From Haemonchus contortus (lineage: Eukaryota; Nematoda; Chromadorea; Rhabditida; Trichostrongylidae), in the NCBI GenBank assembly GCA_000469685.2, contig LS997565.1, positions 50,924,501 to 50,988,500 on the forward strand: a stretch of DNA of 64,000 nucleotides. The letters are read 5' to 3'. Positions 14,401-23,344 of this stretch are shown in pieces. The notes below the pieces were generated by a model. It made no database searches. It saw only the letters and a list, made by a program, of their open reading frames with translations, and was not told the DNA's origin. The translations under genes and the position numbers were made by a program. Each line of letters opens with the position of its first letter. Within the stretch, counting starts at the first letter, position 1.

Positions 14401-17400
14401 GGCTGCGGATTGTATGCATCCAATTTCGCATGTTATTCGCATAGTGGCATCGTTACTAAGAATAATTAGAATATTAGACGTTTTCAAATTCATGAGCACC
14501 TGCGTCGACTGCATTACAAATTGTCTGGAGATAGGTGGTGCTCACTATGAACTCTAAACATAAGGCTTTTTGTCAGCTTTGGAGCCGTTTACGATAAAAA
14601 AGGCTCCCCTAAAGATAACACAAAGAGTGCCGTTGGGTCAAAAATAGCCTAGGTAAGCCCTAATAAGCACTCTAAAACCAGCTCAGCGGACGTGCCACCC
14701 AGAGCCAGACTAAACTCATGGCGTTGTAGAGGTTGTATGGTTGCACCATTCGCATCGGGACGCAGAGCTTGCACACAGGCAGCTTACTGTAGCCAGCTGT
14801 ACGCAGTGGCACACACAATAAGACAGTCGTCCAAATACCCATTCCATGCCACTTTGTCGTCACATTCTCGTCCAATCCCTGACTTGACTACTTTTTTGGA
14901 TCCCTATATCTCTCTGAGTTTGCCTATTTCCGTGTTTTCTTTGCCACGTTTTCCTGTTCCGGCTATCATTTCCATTGTTCGTCTAAGACTTGATTACCCA
15001 GAATTATCGTAAACTGCGACATTAATTGTCATTTATGTCGAGATGTGCCCATTATGATTGACATCTAAGCCTATTAATGGGAGTCTGCGTGTGCGTGTTT
15101 TTTAATACTTCTTATTTATTGGCATTTTGTAACCTCATGCACTTGTACATGTGTATGGAAGCAGCGATGGATGTAATGTCAAGCCTAAAATTACTTACAA
15201 ACGGCTACCAACCTATCAATTTTCCTCCTACATCGTAATTACAGTGTCTGCTTTGGCAATATATATCGACAATCGTTCAGCTTATTCTGAATTTTCATCA
15301 TGTGCACATATCTCATAATGGGTCGTAAATTAGGAGCATATATGGCAGTAGGAAGGTATGGTCACTGTTGCTAAGTGCCATATAGCCACCTGATTTTAAT
15401 AACTTGTGGGATGGATTGCCCTCAGCAGCTTCCCTGATAGTGCCATCTTCTCGAAGACGAAAGACAAGTCGACAACCCGTCATAAAAAGCAAACGATCTA
15501 TTTGGTAGAATGATATTTGACACCGCTGGATTTCCCGGACACGTCGCGTTACTAAGCATCGTAGTCAATGTGCTTTTTTTCGATTTCCTTGACAGGAGTG
15601 AATGTACTGCTGCCAATCTTCGCCATGCCTACCAACTTTTTAGATCGAAGCAGTTTTGAATCATTCGCTAAATGACAGTTCATCAACCTATAAGTTTTTC
15701 CTACCCTTTTCATGATCAACAAGCTTTCCTTCTTTTGATGCCCTTATCTGACGACATAACTATGGACCATTTGTCGAGAAATCCCCTACTCACCATAAGA
15801 TTGCATGTGATAGGCTTACTGAAACGATCATGTTAAATAACAAATGAATTGTTGAATGACTAACCGGAACCGATTTTTTTGTCTATTCTGTCTTGACTAC
15901 TGTAATTGCCTTTCTAGGAGTCGGATATGTAGGGAGATTTTAGTTTCAGGTTGGAAATCCAAATGGGGTCAGTCTTGTTCATAGCTGCAATCCCTTGCCT
16001 CCTCCGAATCCGCCGTTTTCGTCACTCCCCGGCCATCCGCCTCTATGTAAAGGATGACCGAGTAGTTCAGAGTGTAGACGTATCATTCGAAAAGTATACG
16101 AATTCGTTCACTTGCAGAGCAAAAATCTCGCTTTGCAAACATTTTTAAAATGAGACCGGTGTCAACGTCACGCCTAGGTTGTCAGGCCGGCTACCGGGGT
16201 ACTCAAGTTACGCCAGGATGAGTTCAAGTCGCGACTAGAGTGAAAGTAGTGGTGGGGGAAGTTCCTCGGCTTCAGACTTGCCCTGCTCGTCAGAAATTCC
16301 CCAATTAGTCCACACACCTGCAGAGAGTGATAACGATACAATGACAACATAAAACATTATGACTGTTCTATTTATTGTTCTGACATCTTATCAGCGTTGA
16401 ATTTTCTTTCAACACAGGTCACCTATTATTGTATTGTACTTTATTTTGCTGTATTTTCACTCAATAACCACCATCGTCAGAAGCCCAAACTGTCGTCTTA
16501 AGTTTGGAATGTAAAAAATGTAAAGTAGTTGGGTGGATTTGCTGTCTAGAGCAGAGGAGTTTATACATGAATTCTCACGGTCGCAGATACGCACGCGGAT
16601 CTTTCCCTTACGCGGCGCGCTACAACACGCGGCCAGTGGTGCGAGCGTCCTTTCTTTAGAAGAGTATCTGACACAACATAATGGAGTTGCGGCAACCTGC
16701 TGCCAAAAGCAGCTTCGAACAGGAAGAATCATACAAATTGTCATCTGTACCACCCGTCGTTCTGTTGGTCATCGATTTTCTCAAGCGTGCGCCAATAACG
16801 TTTCCATTCATCCCTTCGCGAGCCAGAGACCTGTAGGAGAAGGTTCCTTCCGTTTAGTGTTTTCGTGAAGAAGTCTGACCATCGAGTCGGTAGTCGTTCT
16901 ATTGTTCATTTGACGTTCTGAGGGATCCAGCCAGTAACCGCTCTGATGTTACGATCATCACATTACCGTGACGTTTCCGACTCACCTGATCTTCGATTCC
17001 TTGGTATTAGCGTTGGCGTCCCCGTTCCTCGCTCGTTAATGGAGCTCGGGATTCCAGATTCCCTTCTGCACTTGCGTGTATAAATAAATTTCAGGCTTGA
17101 ATGAGGCTGACCGCATGCGTGCTCATCCTGCTCGCTTAAATTTCATGTGGCTCAGGCGTATGTCGAAGCAGGGAGGACTGAGAATGGCATGATTTGATGT
17201 TGTAAATAGTTGCAATAGTTGTAATATCCGACCATAAAAGAGCTTTTGTACAAATCGACATCCGGACGAACCACCCTCTGAAGAAGTGCTTTGTGTTTTT
17301 GATGGCATATCTCTTTGAGATGCTTCTCATTTATCGCTGATTTATGCGCTCACAAACAGATTGTACTTCTAAGATCTATTCGTGAGAGTATTAACGATTC

Positions 17401-18216
17401 CAATGTTTATGCAAATTATTATGTGAGACCGGTCTACGCACACACAAGGTCAAGCACAGCTTCGCTGGAAATGATTACGTTTGTACAACTTTCTCGAAAC
17501 TCCCCCTCCAAAATGAGACCTCCAAAACCCTCAGATACCTGAAAACGAGCGAGGATCGCGACCCCTCTTTCGTTACTGATTTACATCGAAGCTTGACTCT
17601 GTTCACTTTATACTTGAAATTGATTCTCATTGAGGCCTCTTTTTGAGTTTTGACGAATAAAACTGAGGGTAGAGAAGAAGCGAGACATCTGTGTGCTCAA
17701 AGTGCATGAATAGTCATGCGCTTTGGTGCTTCCATGCATGATGCTGGGCCGGTTTTGTTGCTGCTGCTTGTAAATGCTTACCAATCGCCTCGTTTCGGCG
17801 CACACGCCGATCGCCACTTTGATGTGACCATCGCTCATCTGCACTCGCCCGTCTTTTGAAGCGCACACCGTACGACATTAATCGGTGCCAGCAATCGCAC
17901 TATGAAAAAATTGTAGAATTTTTCTGAGCGATTGGCTGTGAGAAGCTCTTTGCTGTGCGTTTCATTCTTCCTTTATTCATGTTCAAAATTTTTTAAAATG
18001 TAATCATTGCAGCCATTGCAAGAGCTTATTACTAACAGGTTGTATGTAAATTGTTCATCGAAACATGGTGTTACGGTAAGTAATCCCATTCGGTACCACC
18101 CCTCTGATCTTCCGCCCCAAAATACAATTCCTGTTGGTTTACCAATTATGCCCGATTCTGTTGTTGCATCCGTCCGTCCATCAAGAAATGCTCGGTTCAA
18201 GAAAGACTTTTCATAA
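2141..18216 (+). CDS. 3' part of an unrecognised multi-exon gene (receptor-tail-like)
   Basis: I join these plus-strand exons because acceptors, donors and phases agree: 2141-2228, 2297-2408, 6409-6514, 9937-10146, 12062-12174, 13670-13745 (or from 13679), 15950-16046, 17095-17157, and a last exon from about 18013 or 18023 to a TAA at 18214-18216. The predicted product is Ser/Tyr/Pro-rich, with stretches such as [35 protein letters not shown] and [17 protein letters not shown], and ends [13 protein letters not shown]. No catalytic domain is visible. This composition resembles the cytoplasmic tail of an adhesion or guidance receptor, which is inference. The first two exons and the last are the strongest; 9937-10146, 12062-12174, 13670-13745 and 17095-17157 rest on splice signals and open frames only. 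The 5' end is not found and probably lies outside the window. Confidence 0.5.
2470..2690 (+). repeat. dispersed repeat, degenerate copy
   Basis: This stretch shares an ordered set of short motifs (GGCACCC, then GAAAAGG, GAAGAAAGCGAG, and GACGAGATT) with 5815-6000, 7930-8080, 29810-30020 and, more weakly, 4010-4140 and 55915-56080. The copies are too diverged to define ends here. They appear to be non-autonomous DNA elements. Confidence 0.5.
3049..3300. mobile_element. fold-back MITE, family 1, copy 1
   Basis: Arms of about 50 bp face each other. The left arm begins GGTACATTCACCCAGAACTGG; the reverse complement of the right arm begins GGAACATTCACCCAGAACTGG, and both continue into GCGGCAAAT(C/G)GCGCGGCGA. 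The roughly 150-bp centre encodes nothing. Related copies are at 4643-4878, 56570-56745 (right half only) and 60325-60525. Confidence 0.75.
4010..4280. repeat. dispersed repeat, inverted copy
   Basis: The segment around 4195-4255 is the reverse complement of a block near 14705-14780, 26830-26900 and 37015-37070 (left part GTTG(T/C)AGAGG, then a CGCATCGGGACGC-like run). The flanking 4010-4140 part matches the 2470/5815/29810 repeat set. The reading frames here are therefore repeat-derived. Confidence 0.45.
4643..4878. mobile_element. fold-back MITE, family 1, copy 2
   Basis: The left end reads GGGTACATTCGTGCGTCC; the reverse complement of the right end reads GGACGGAACATTCGTGCG. Internal sequence around 4720-4810 resembles the centre of the 3049 copy. 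Open frames across it are by-products of the repeat. Confidence 0.65.
5808..6005 (+). repeat. short-TIR element end (AAAGGCACAGTTCACGATAA family)
   Basis: It begins with AAAGGCACAGTTCACGATAA, continues with TTTTGAGGTACCC, then shares GAAGAAAGCGAG and GTGCGGACGAGAT with other copies in the window. I do not see the opposite end clearly. The same terminal motif recurs near 19865, 29813, 32234, 49347 and, inverted, near 27085 and 50000. Confidence 0.55.
6409..6514 (+). CDS. exon of the receptor-tail-like gene
   Basis: The acceptor is CGTCGTTTCAG and the donor GTACGA. It starts in phase 2, matching the end of the exon at 2408, and ends in phase 0. The peptide includes [20 protein letters not shown] and ends in a Ser-rich stretch. 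The internal ATG at 6422 lies only 14 bases after the acceptor, so this could instead be a trans-spliced first exon of a separate gene. Confidence 0.5.
6515..9025. other. intron-like sequence with repeat remnants
   Basis: No exon is convincing. Around 7930-8110 lies a degraded copy of the 2470/5815 repeat (GAGAGTGCGGAATAG, then GCGGATTTCGAGAA). Frames at 7569-7865 and 8560-8901 are open but low in complexity (the second T-rich, giving Phe/Leu runs), with no splice support. Confidence 0.4.
9026..9265 (+). mobile_element. tRNA-derived SINE, copy 1
   Basis: The 5' part has an RNA polymerase III A-box-like GGTAGTATAGTGGC and a B-box-like GGTCCGAACCC. The body, with CATCCCTCCGGCGTCGGTCAA and TTGGTGCCAGATTCGT, is shared with 11735-11950, 19080-19330 and, on the minus strand, 20655-20945 and 31245-31470. 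The 3' end contains GCGGGACGCATCCC. Confidence 0.75.
9937..10146 (+). CDS. possible exon of the receptor-tail-like gene
   Basis: Acceptor TTTCATTTAG and strong donor GTGAGT bound a 70-codon open frame in phase 0 at both ends, so it fits between 6514 and 12062. The peptide includes [19 protein letters not shown] and an Arg-rich end. No family is recognised. It could be a chance frame. Confidence 0.35.
10200..11100. other. intergenic or intronic, nothing recognised
   Basis: Only short overlapping frames are visible, the longest on the minus strand at 10768-10971 without splice support. I recognise no repeat of the window here. Confidence 0.4.
11104..11523 (+). CDS. unrecognised open frame (139 codons)
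   Basis: The open frame runs from an ATG at 11104 to a TGA at 11521-11523. An internal acceptor, TTATTTTTAG at 11164, could make the part from 11165 a terminal exon. After that point the peptide is protein-like: a Cys pair (DCTICGH) and a charged region with [15 protein letters not shown] and [19 protein letters not shown] cannot assign a family. It lies inside the inferred plus-strand gene but ends in a stop, so it would be a separate gene, an alternative 3' end or a transposon remnant. Confidence 0.35.
   Translation: MDFMAHSGHFLNSFTEFLFLDCTICGHPIMSQLCTAFRFKELLRDLQLAVNREDVYGDRLFKISHSEVFQGGLYGILENDRNVFIDESLNTFEEKFHSRQYDPSKKHSYGIDLEIPKMKDSLACAVQDLCLRKSQAQGR
11735..11950 (+). mobile_element. 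tRNA-derived SINE, copy 2 (degenerate)
   Basis: It shares GCCAACAAAGCCTTCTATCC, CTCCAGGTCCGTATAATTG and CGAACTCGTC with the copies at 9026 and 19080, in the same order. The promoter-like 5' part is eroded. Confidence 0.6.
12062..12174 (+). CDS. possible exon of the receptor-tail-like gene
   Basis: Acceptor CGTAGTTCAG and donor GTAACT; phase 0 in, phase 2 out. The peptide reads [16 protein letters not shown] and then [10 protein letters not shown]. Reading on past the donor meets a TAA at once, so splicing is needed for it to be internal; alternatively it is a terminal exon. Confidence 0.4.
12180..13660. other. intronic or intergenic, nothing recognised
   Basis: AT-rich single-copy-looking sequence. 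The frame at 12619-12846 is open but has no splice support and a composition (Leu/Phe/Arg runs) typical of chance frames. Confidence 0.4.
13670..13745 (+). CDS. possible exon of the receptor-tail-like gene
   Basis: It could start after CTGATTAG (13670) or after TTTGCAAG (13679), both in phase 2, and ends before GTAGGT in phase 0, connecting 12174 to 15950 in frame. The peptide includes [18 protein letters not shown]. The frame stays open to 13834 (donor GTATAT), so the exon end is uncertain. Confidence 0.35.
14690..15020 (+). repeat. dispersed repeat shared with 26790-27110
   Basis: In both copies the same blocks occur in order: ATGG(C/G)GTTGTAGAGG, a TCGCATCG(G/A)GACGC run, CAGGCAGCTTACTGT, CGCA(G/A)TGGCACACA, and an end resembling GATTACCCAGAATTATCGT, which is the inverted terminal motif of the AAAGGCAC family. 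A shorter piece is at 36990-37080 and an inverted piece at 4175-4260. Confidence 0.65.
15950..16046 (+). CDS. Pro-rich exon of the receptor-tail-like gene
   Basis: Acceptor TTTTAGTTTCAG, donor GTAAAG, phase 0 in and 1 out. The peptide [19 protein letters not shown] is Pro-rich, as expected for an SH3- or EVH1-binding cytoplasmic segment; this role is inference. Without splicing the frame stops a few codons later. Confidence 0.5.
17095..17157 (+). CDS. possible short exon of the receptor-tail-like gene
   Basis: Acceptor AAATTTCAG and donor GTATGT, phase 1 in and out. The peptide is [20 protein letters not shown]. Reading through would add a short Arg/Gly stretch and then a stop, so it could also be a terminal exon. 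Confidence 0.4.
17782..17838 (-). CDS. weak first-exon candidate on minus strand
   Basis: From an ATG at 17838 the frame gives [19 protein letters not shown] and meets a consensus donor GTAAGC at 17781. No later exon could be linked, and it overlaps introns of the plus-strand gene. Confidence 0.2.
18013..18216 (+). CDS. terminal exon of the receptor-tail-like gene
   Basis: An open frame follows the acceptor ATCATTGCAG and ends at TAA 18214-18216. The peptide includes [20 protein letters not shown] and the basic C-terminus [13 protein letters not shown]. To match the phase of the exon ending at 17157 the acceptor would be CATTGCAAG at 18022; the stronger acceptor at 18012 needs another upstream exon in phase 0. 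Confidence 0.5.
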   Translation, partial: PLQELITNRLYVNCSSKHGVTVSNPIRYHPSDLPPQNTIPVGLPIMPDSVVASVRPSRNARFKKDFS

Positions 18217-18706
18217 AAGCGCCTTCTACTTTCATAGGCTGCTATCCTACTACTCACCCAAAAACCCTTTGGTTGCCTTTGATCAGTTGGTTGTTAGCCC
18301 TTTTGTCTCTTCCTCTATTTCGTTGAAAAGAGGCTGTTTGATTGACTGCTCGACTCATACTTCACTTTTACATGCGTGAATTAAACGAATTTGACTGCCA
18401 TCGATGCCATCGATTACAAATACAGTAATTCGAGGTTTCAAAGTCTTTTTCAATGTGGGAGATCGCTTGAACCATATGTCCTTTTGAAAGTTCATTCGGT
18501 ACTATACCAGACAAGTTCAAAATTGGATTGAAGAAAATTGGAACAAAGTTCAGGAGGCGCCGTCGGGCAACTAGTCCATCCCGAGCGCGAGGTAACCCTG
18601 GCAGGACTGTCTTTTATCGTCCTGTAATTCGTCATGGGCGATGACCTTATTGTAGCATGGCGACCGAAATGGCACTTTATGACCCATAATCAAATCGCTT
18701 TACAAG

Positions 18707-19080
18707 TCTTGTAGGAAACCTGTGACTTCTCCACACTTCAACTCTCCTTTGATTTCTATTGATTTTGAGTCATTGTTTTCAATATGCGTTGAGCAATCGA
18801 CTTTTTGTTTCCCACTCACTATGACCTTGATTCCTTTTTTCTCTGCAAACTCTCCTTTGGATCGGTCATGGCTGCGGCGGCGATCAACGTCTGTGCTTAG
18901 CAGTGTTTTGTAACGATCATGACATTGAAATGAACTGTAAGGGCGATTGAAAAACGTCTGAATGCCCATGACTGAAACCGATCCGTTATGTACAGTGGCA
19001 AGTTCTTTGAAGCCTTTGGTGGGGTACTGCTTACGAATTAATAACAATATTTTTACTGATTCATGTGGGGTCTTGGACGG
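18707..19080 (-). CDS. unrecognised minus-strand open frame
   Basis: About 124 codons are open from near 19080 down to a stop at 18700-18707. The peptide is hydrophilic and protein-like (KGFKELATVHNGSVSVMGIQ, then KGIKVIVSGKQKVDCSTHIE). Its upstream side is cut by a SINE at 19080, so any 5' portion is lost or lies beyond the SINE. It could be a pseudogene, a transposon remnant or a lone 3' exon. Confidence 0.3.
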
Positions 19081-19330
19081 AGGTGGTGTAGTGACAAGTG
19101 GAGCAGTAGTACCCACGCATGGTCACAGTTTCGTATCCCGGATCGATAACTACCTAAACGACGATGCCTTCCATCCCTTTGGGGTCGGTTAATTGGTACC
19201 AGACTCGTCGGAGAAGATAAAAGCACCTTCATGGACAACGGCTGGCCACCGCAAGTCATTCATTGTGTAAGCTTTACACGCATTCAAAGCTCCCCTACAA
19301 TTCTGAATTTAAGCCCATCCCTCAGATGGG
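19080..19330 (+). mobile_element. tRNA-derived SINE, copy 3
   Basis: It starts GGAGGTGGTGTAGTGACAAG (A-box-like), has TTTCGTATCCCGG at the B-box position, then CTTCCATCCCTTTGGGGTC and TTGGTACCAGACTCGTC shared with the other copies. It abuts the minus-strand frame at 18707-19080. Confidence 0.75.
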
Positions 19331-20654
19331 ATCGATTAAAGCCCAAAGGAATTATTCCCTTTACCATTCACTTTATGAGGCATATGAGGCGATCGACAAT
19401 TGAGATCAACTTTATAGTAAGTAGTTTGATTTATTCTTGCCTTGAAAATTTTCCACTTTAGTAATGCCATTCCCGAACGTTACAACGCCTTCGTTCCCAG
19501 AAGTCATTTCATGAAAATTATCAAAGAATCATTCTTGATGTCTTGAGTAATTCCTATAAAAGGTACTTTTACAGCGTAACGAACTTGAGAGGACGAATTC
19601 ACGGTCTTTTCAATATGTGCTATTGCGACTTCCGTTTCCTAGCTTCAACGCTAATCAGATTAGTTTTCGGCGGATGTCTAGCAGCGAAATCTGACTGTAT
19701 AGTAATGACCGAACTCCCGGTAGACATCCACCAAGAAGTTGATCGTCCCTGAATTCTAATTACCTGATCGACTCATAGAAGGAACTGCTTCTTTACCCGT
19801 AGGAGTAGAGGGCTCAAAAGGGAGGTTTAGAGGTTGCTTACAACTTGATGAACCGGTACCTACAATTCAAAGACACAGTTCACGATAAAAATGGTGTCTG
19901 AGTTCTCGGTGTCAGAGACGCAGAGCCGCCATTTTTTTGCCCGAAACTCGTCCGACCCTCATTTTATTAGTTTTTTGTGCCCTTGTATTACTTTTTATAC
20001 GCCGTTTTTTGCGCTTTGTTCGTTAATTTTGTATTATTCTAGTCTGTATCTTTCATTATCCGTCAAAAACCGTTGATCCAAAACATTTCATGAATTGTGT
20101 CTATAGATCCAGAGTAGTTGACACGTCTGTCCTCCCTAAACCCTCGGACGGGGGCGCCCGCGTTCCGTTTCGATACCTGTCTCTTCCCATTCCCGTGAGG
20201 ACCTGCTTGTTTTTTTTATTGGCGGTGAGCTAATTTTTTCCAACTCTTTTCTATTCATCTCTGCCAAATTGTGGTGAGTTAAGTAATCACCAAATCCCCA
20301 ATCACTGAAATCCTGAAATTGGATGAAAAAATATTCACTCTACATACTGTGAATGCGGACGGGCTGGTGTAATGAGCGCAGAAGAAGAAAGGGAAGGACG
20401 ACAAATAGTTGAAGTTTGAGTGAAATTAGTAAAATATAGGTAATTTAAATCAATTTGGATTGATCAGCCACTCCTCTATGACAATACAGGAAATCTGACC
20501 CATAACTGTTTCCGTGGCTCCACTTTGAGCGAACGAAGAGACGAGCGACTTCAGGTAGCACTTCCCGGAGTAAGCTCTAACTAGTTCGAATTTCGAATAG
20601 TTTTGTAAGATGAGGTCTTAGAGAACGAGGGACAGCCTCGGCCTTGATCAATCC
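19331..20654. other. no gene recognised; one element end
   Basis: Near 19865 a degenerate AAAGACACAGTTCACGATAA marks one end of the AAAGGCAC terminal-repeat family. Frames at 19543-19752 and 19891-20076 lack splice support. The rest is unremarkable. Confidence 0.4.
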
Positions 20655-20945
20655 ATTTTGGGATGCGCCCCCGCATTAGACGTTCATTCAGAATCATCGT
20701 GATGTTTTGAACGTGCATATGGCCTATATAATAAATTGGAGAGGTGGGGGGGGGGGGGGGGGCAAATCAATGTATAAGCCACTGATTTTAACCTCCCGAA
20801 CGAATCTGGAACGAGTCTGGTACCAATCAACCGACACCGGAGAAATGGAAGGATTGCTTGGCCTAGGTGGATATCGATCCGCGATTCGGTTTTCGGTCCT
20901 TGCATGTGTGATAGTGCGCCTTTTGCCACTACACCAGCCCCGCCT
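20655..20945 (-). mobile_element. tRNA-derived SINE, copy 4
   Basis: Read on the minus strand it begins GGGGCTGGTGTAGTGGCAAA (A-box-like), has a B-box-like GAATCGCGGATCGA, and contains CCATTTCTCCGGTGTCGGTT and TTGGTACCAGACTCGTTCC. Its 3' tail resembles that of copy 5 (GGGATGCGCC on the plus strand). A 17-base G tract lies inside it. Confidence 0.75.
20746..20762 (+). repeat. G17 homopolymer tract
   Basis: Seventeen uninterrupted G residues within the SINE at 20655-20945. None of the other SINE copies has it. Confidence 0.95.
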
Positions 20946-21109
20946 CTGGGACTTATGGTGCATATGCCTGATCTGTTCAAATATGAAGATTATGATAACG
21001 TCGTCCTTCTTTTCTCCTGATTCAAGTTAATAAAGCATAAGGTCATTCTTGAATTGCATTTGGTAAAAAGTCACAACCTAACCCGAAAGTGAAGCAAGGG
21101 GTGGTGCGG

Positions 21110-21358
21110 TTAAATCGAAATGGCCGCCGCGGCGAAGGGACGTCGCGCACGAAGGAATGTAGCGGAATGAAGGAAAAGCAGCGCTGCGAATAAGGTAAAC
21201 AGGAACAAAAGAAATATCACTAGAATCATGCCAAAAATATTCATCGCATATCGAACGAGCTGTATGAAGAACGGTAGAACTGCAATAACGAGGTAACTGG
21301 TCCGTAACTGCCGCGTTTGCGATTTGATTACACAAAACCGATTCAACTGCCTGTCTTT
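21110..21358 (-). CDS. possible terminal exon of a membrane protein
   Basis: On the minus strand an acceptor TTGCTTCAG (AG at 21360-21359) opens a phase-0 frame that ends in a stop at 21110. The peptide has two hydrophobic segments separated by a short linker (YLVIAVLPFFIQLV, then IFGMILVIFLLFLFTLFAAL) and an Arg/Ala-rich tail. I do not recognise it and found no upstream exon. A second minus frame over the same bases is also open but less protein-like. Confidence 0.35.
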   Translation of the reverse strand, partial: KDRQLNRFCVIKSQTRQLRTSYLVIAVLPFFIQLVRYAMNIFGMILVIFLLFLFTLFAALLFLHSATFLRARRPFAAAAISI

Positions 21359-21367
21359 CTGAAGCAA

Positions 21368-23340
21368 GCTATCTAGCTATCTTCCTTTTATGGACACATA
21401 ACAGTTCTTCTTTGACCATATTCCTTATCAAAAGTCTTATACAGGTTCTATATTGGTGCACAGTCATGCCTTCTTCTCATTGTTGTATTCTAACGCGATC
21501 GGAATTCTGTTTTCTTTGAAAGGCAAGGGCTTTTGGCTGTATGTTCAGGGGATTCCGTAAAGGTAAACCTAACAAAAAAGATAAACGGTAGACCTATTAT
21601 GATTACTCCATTTCCTTTTATTTTGTGTTGCTACTGGTCATAAATTAATTTATTTTGATTTCCATGCCTTGACTGTTATTCCGTCAAATATCGTGGTGAT
21701 TACAAATTTTTCGAATTCTTTCTGCCAGCATATTGATGAATGTGTTCTAGCGTGAAAAGCGGCCTGGAATTCACTCTTTTTTTCAAGTTCTCACATCGCA
21801 CACCCTTCTCCCCTACCTCTTAGTCTTTACTGGTAGGCGCCCGTTCGAATTATAAACCTCTCTAGATGCTTTTCTCTTCAGACTTCATTTTCCTGATATT
21901 TGTGAGTAGTTTTGGCAGTAATAGAAATGTTAGCATGTGTCTGTCGATATTTGCCAACCACTCTATGTAGCTGTAGTTTTTAAGATTTGCTATGAGTGTT
22001 CTGTAAGCTGCGAACTTAAGCAATCGAAGTAGTATGAACGATTGAGAAAGTTGTGAGAGGAGGAACTGGCTATTGGATTGGTGTAAAAGTCCGCTGACGG
22101 ACTTTTTGTTTGTAGTTTATACCTTCAAGCTGAGTGGTTCACTCTGCGGAGTATGTCTGCATTGGTAGTACTTCTTATTTTACGCTGGTCGTCTTCGAAA
22201 CCGTCAACATACTGGCACTACATACACGTACATAGCCACCGACGAACTGATTTATTTCTCACTTCTTTTCAACTGTTAGCCTCTCGCATTCGCCTTTCTC
22301 GCATTGATGATTGCTTAACAATCAAAAGAATTCGCCAATGCTACGGCCATAAGTGGGAACTTCTGCCATCAAATACTACCATTTGCCCCTCTCCCCAATA
22401 GCTTTAGCCCCATACTGTTCAACCTCTAGGGAGGCGATGGCTTTTGCTTGTTGGAGGAAGCAGGCAAGAAGTGGAGAGACACAGTATTCTGAATCCATAA
22501 AGTAGCAAACCTGATACGATCCTCTTTTATCGTTTTCCTCACCAGACCCTTTTCGAGAATACCATGACTGATGGCTAATTGTGGTCGACCCTCCCCCATT
22601 TAAATCCTCCCAATTCGTGATGGTATAAAGCTATCTTTCTTTTGGTACATACAAGCGAGCTTCGCGAGGGAACACCTTTCTTGATTCCCCATTCCAGTTT
22701 CCTTGCCGATGTAGCTTTCATACGTTCCATCTCAGCTCAGTACATATCTGCAGTAATGCATGTTTCTATGAAGTCAGCCGGTCATACATCTTGTTGGTGG
22801 TGTAGTTTAAACCAGTGCTATGTGGAGGATAGGCGTGGGAGAGTTTTTCCTTAACTCAGATCATTCTACTCCATTCATTCTAACCTTTCCCATCATGCAA
22901 ATGCGGTTTTTATGCGGATGCATAGAGACATTTTACACCATTTCCGCGGCGAATATCGAATAGTCTCTTCCAGTTTCAACGACACCCCGAAGGCACTCGA
23001 TGATGAATCTCATTGAGCAACATGTCATTATAGTCTCTGAATAGTTGTCCGAGTTGGTTTTCTTGGTAGCTTGGTTGGTTTGGTAGATTTTCATCAATAC
23101 TTCATATCTGTCGAATAATCATTTGCCAATTCGAACCTAATTATTTATTCATAAGACTTTGCTGCTCGAATAGAAAATCCGGAAATCTTTACACCTATTC
23201 TATAACGATGATATGCTGTATTTTCCTTTTGTTTTGCAGAATTGACATTTTTTTTCGTTTAATTGAAAAAGCTTACTATTTGGTTGAAAGATAAGTTTCG
23301 TAACACTTTGGACAGGTTTTTGACTTTTTATATTTCTTTA
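21368..23340. other. no gene recognised
   Basis: Short plus-strand frames at 22153-22401 and 22642-22854 have no convincing splice sites. Poly-T and AT-rich stretches dominate 23090-23340. Confidence 0.4.
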
Positions 23341-23344
23341 TTAA

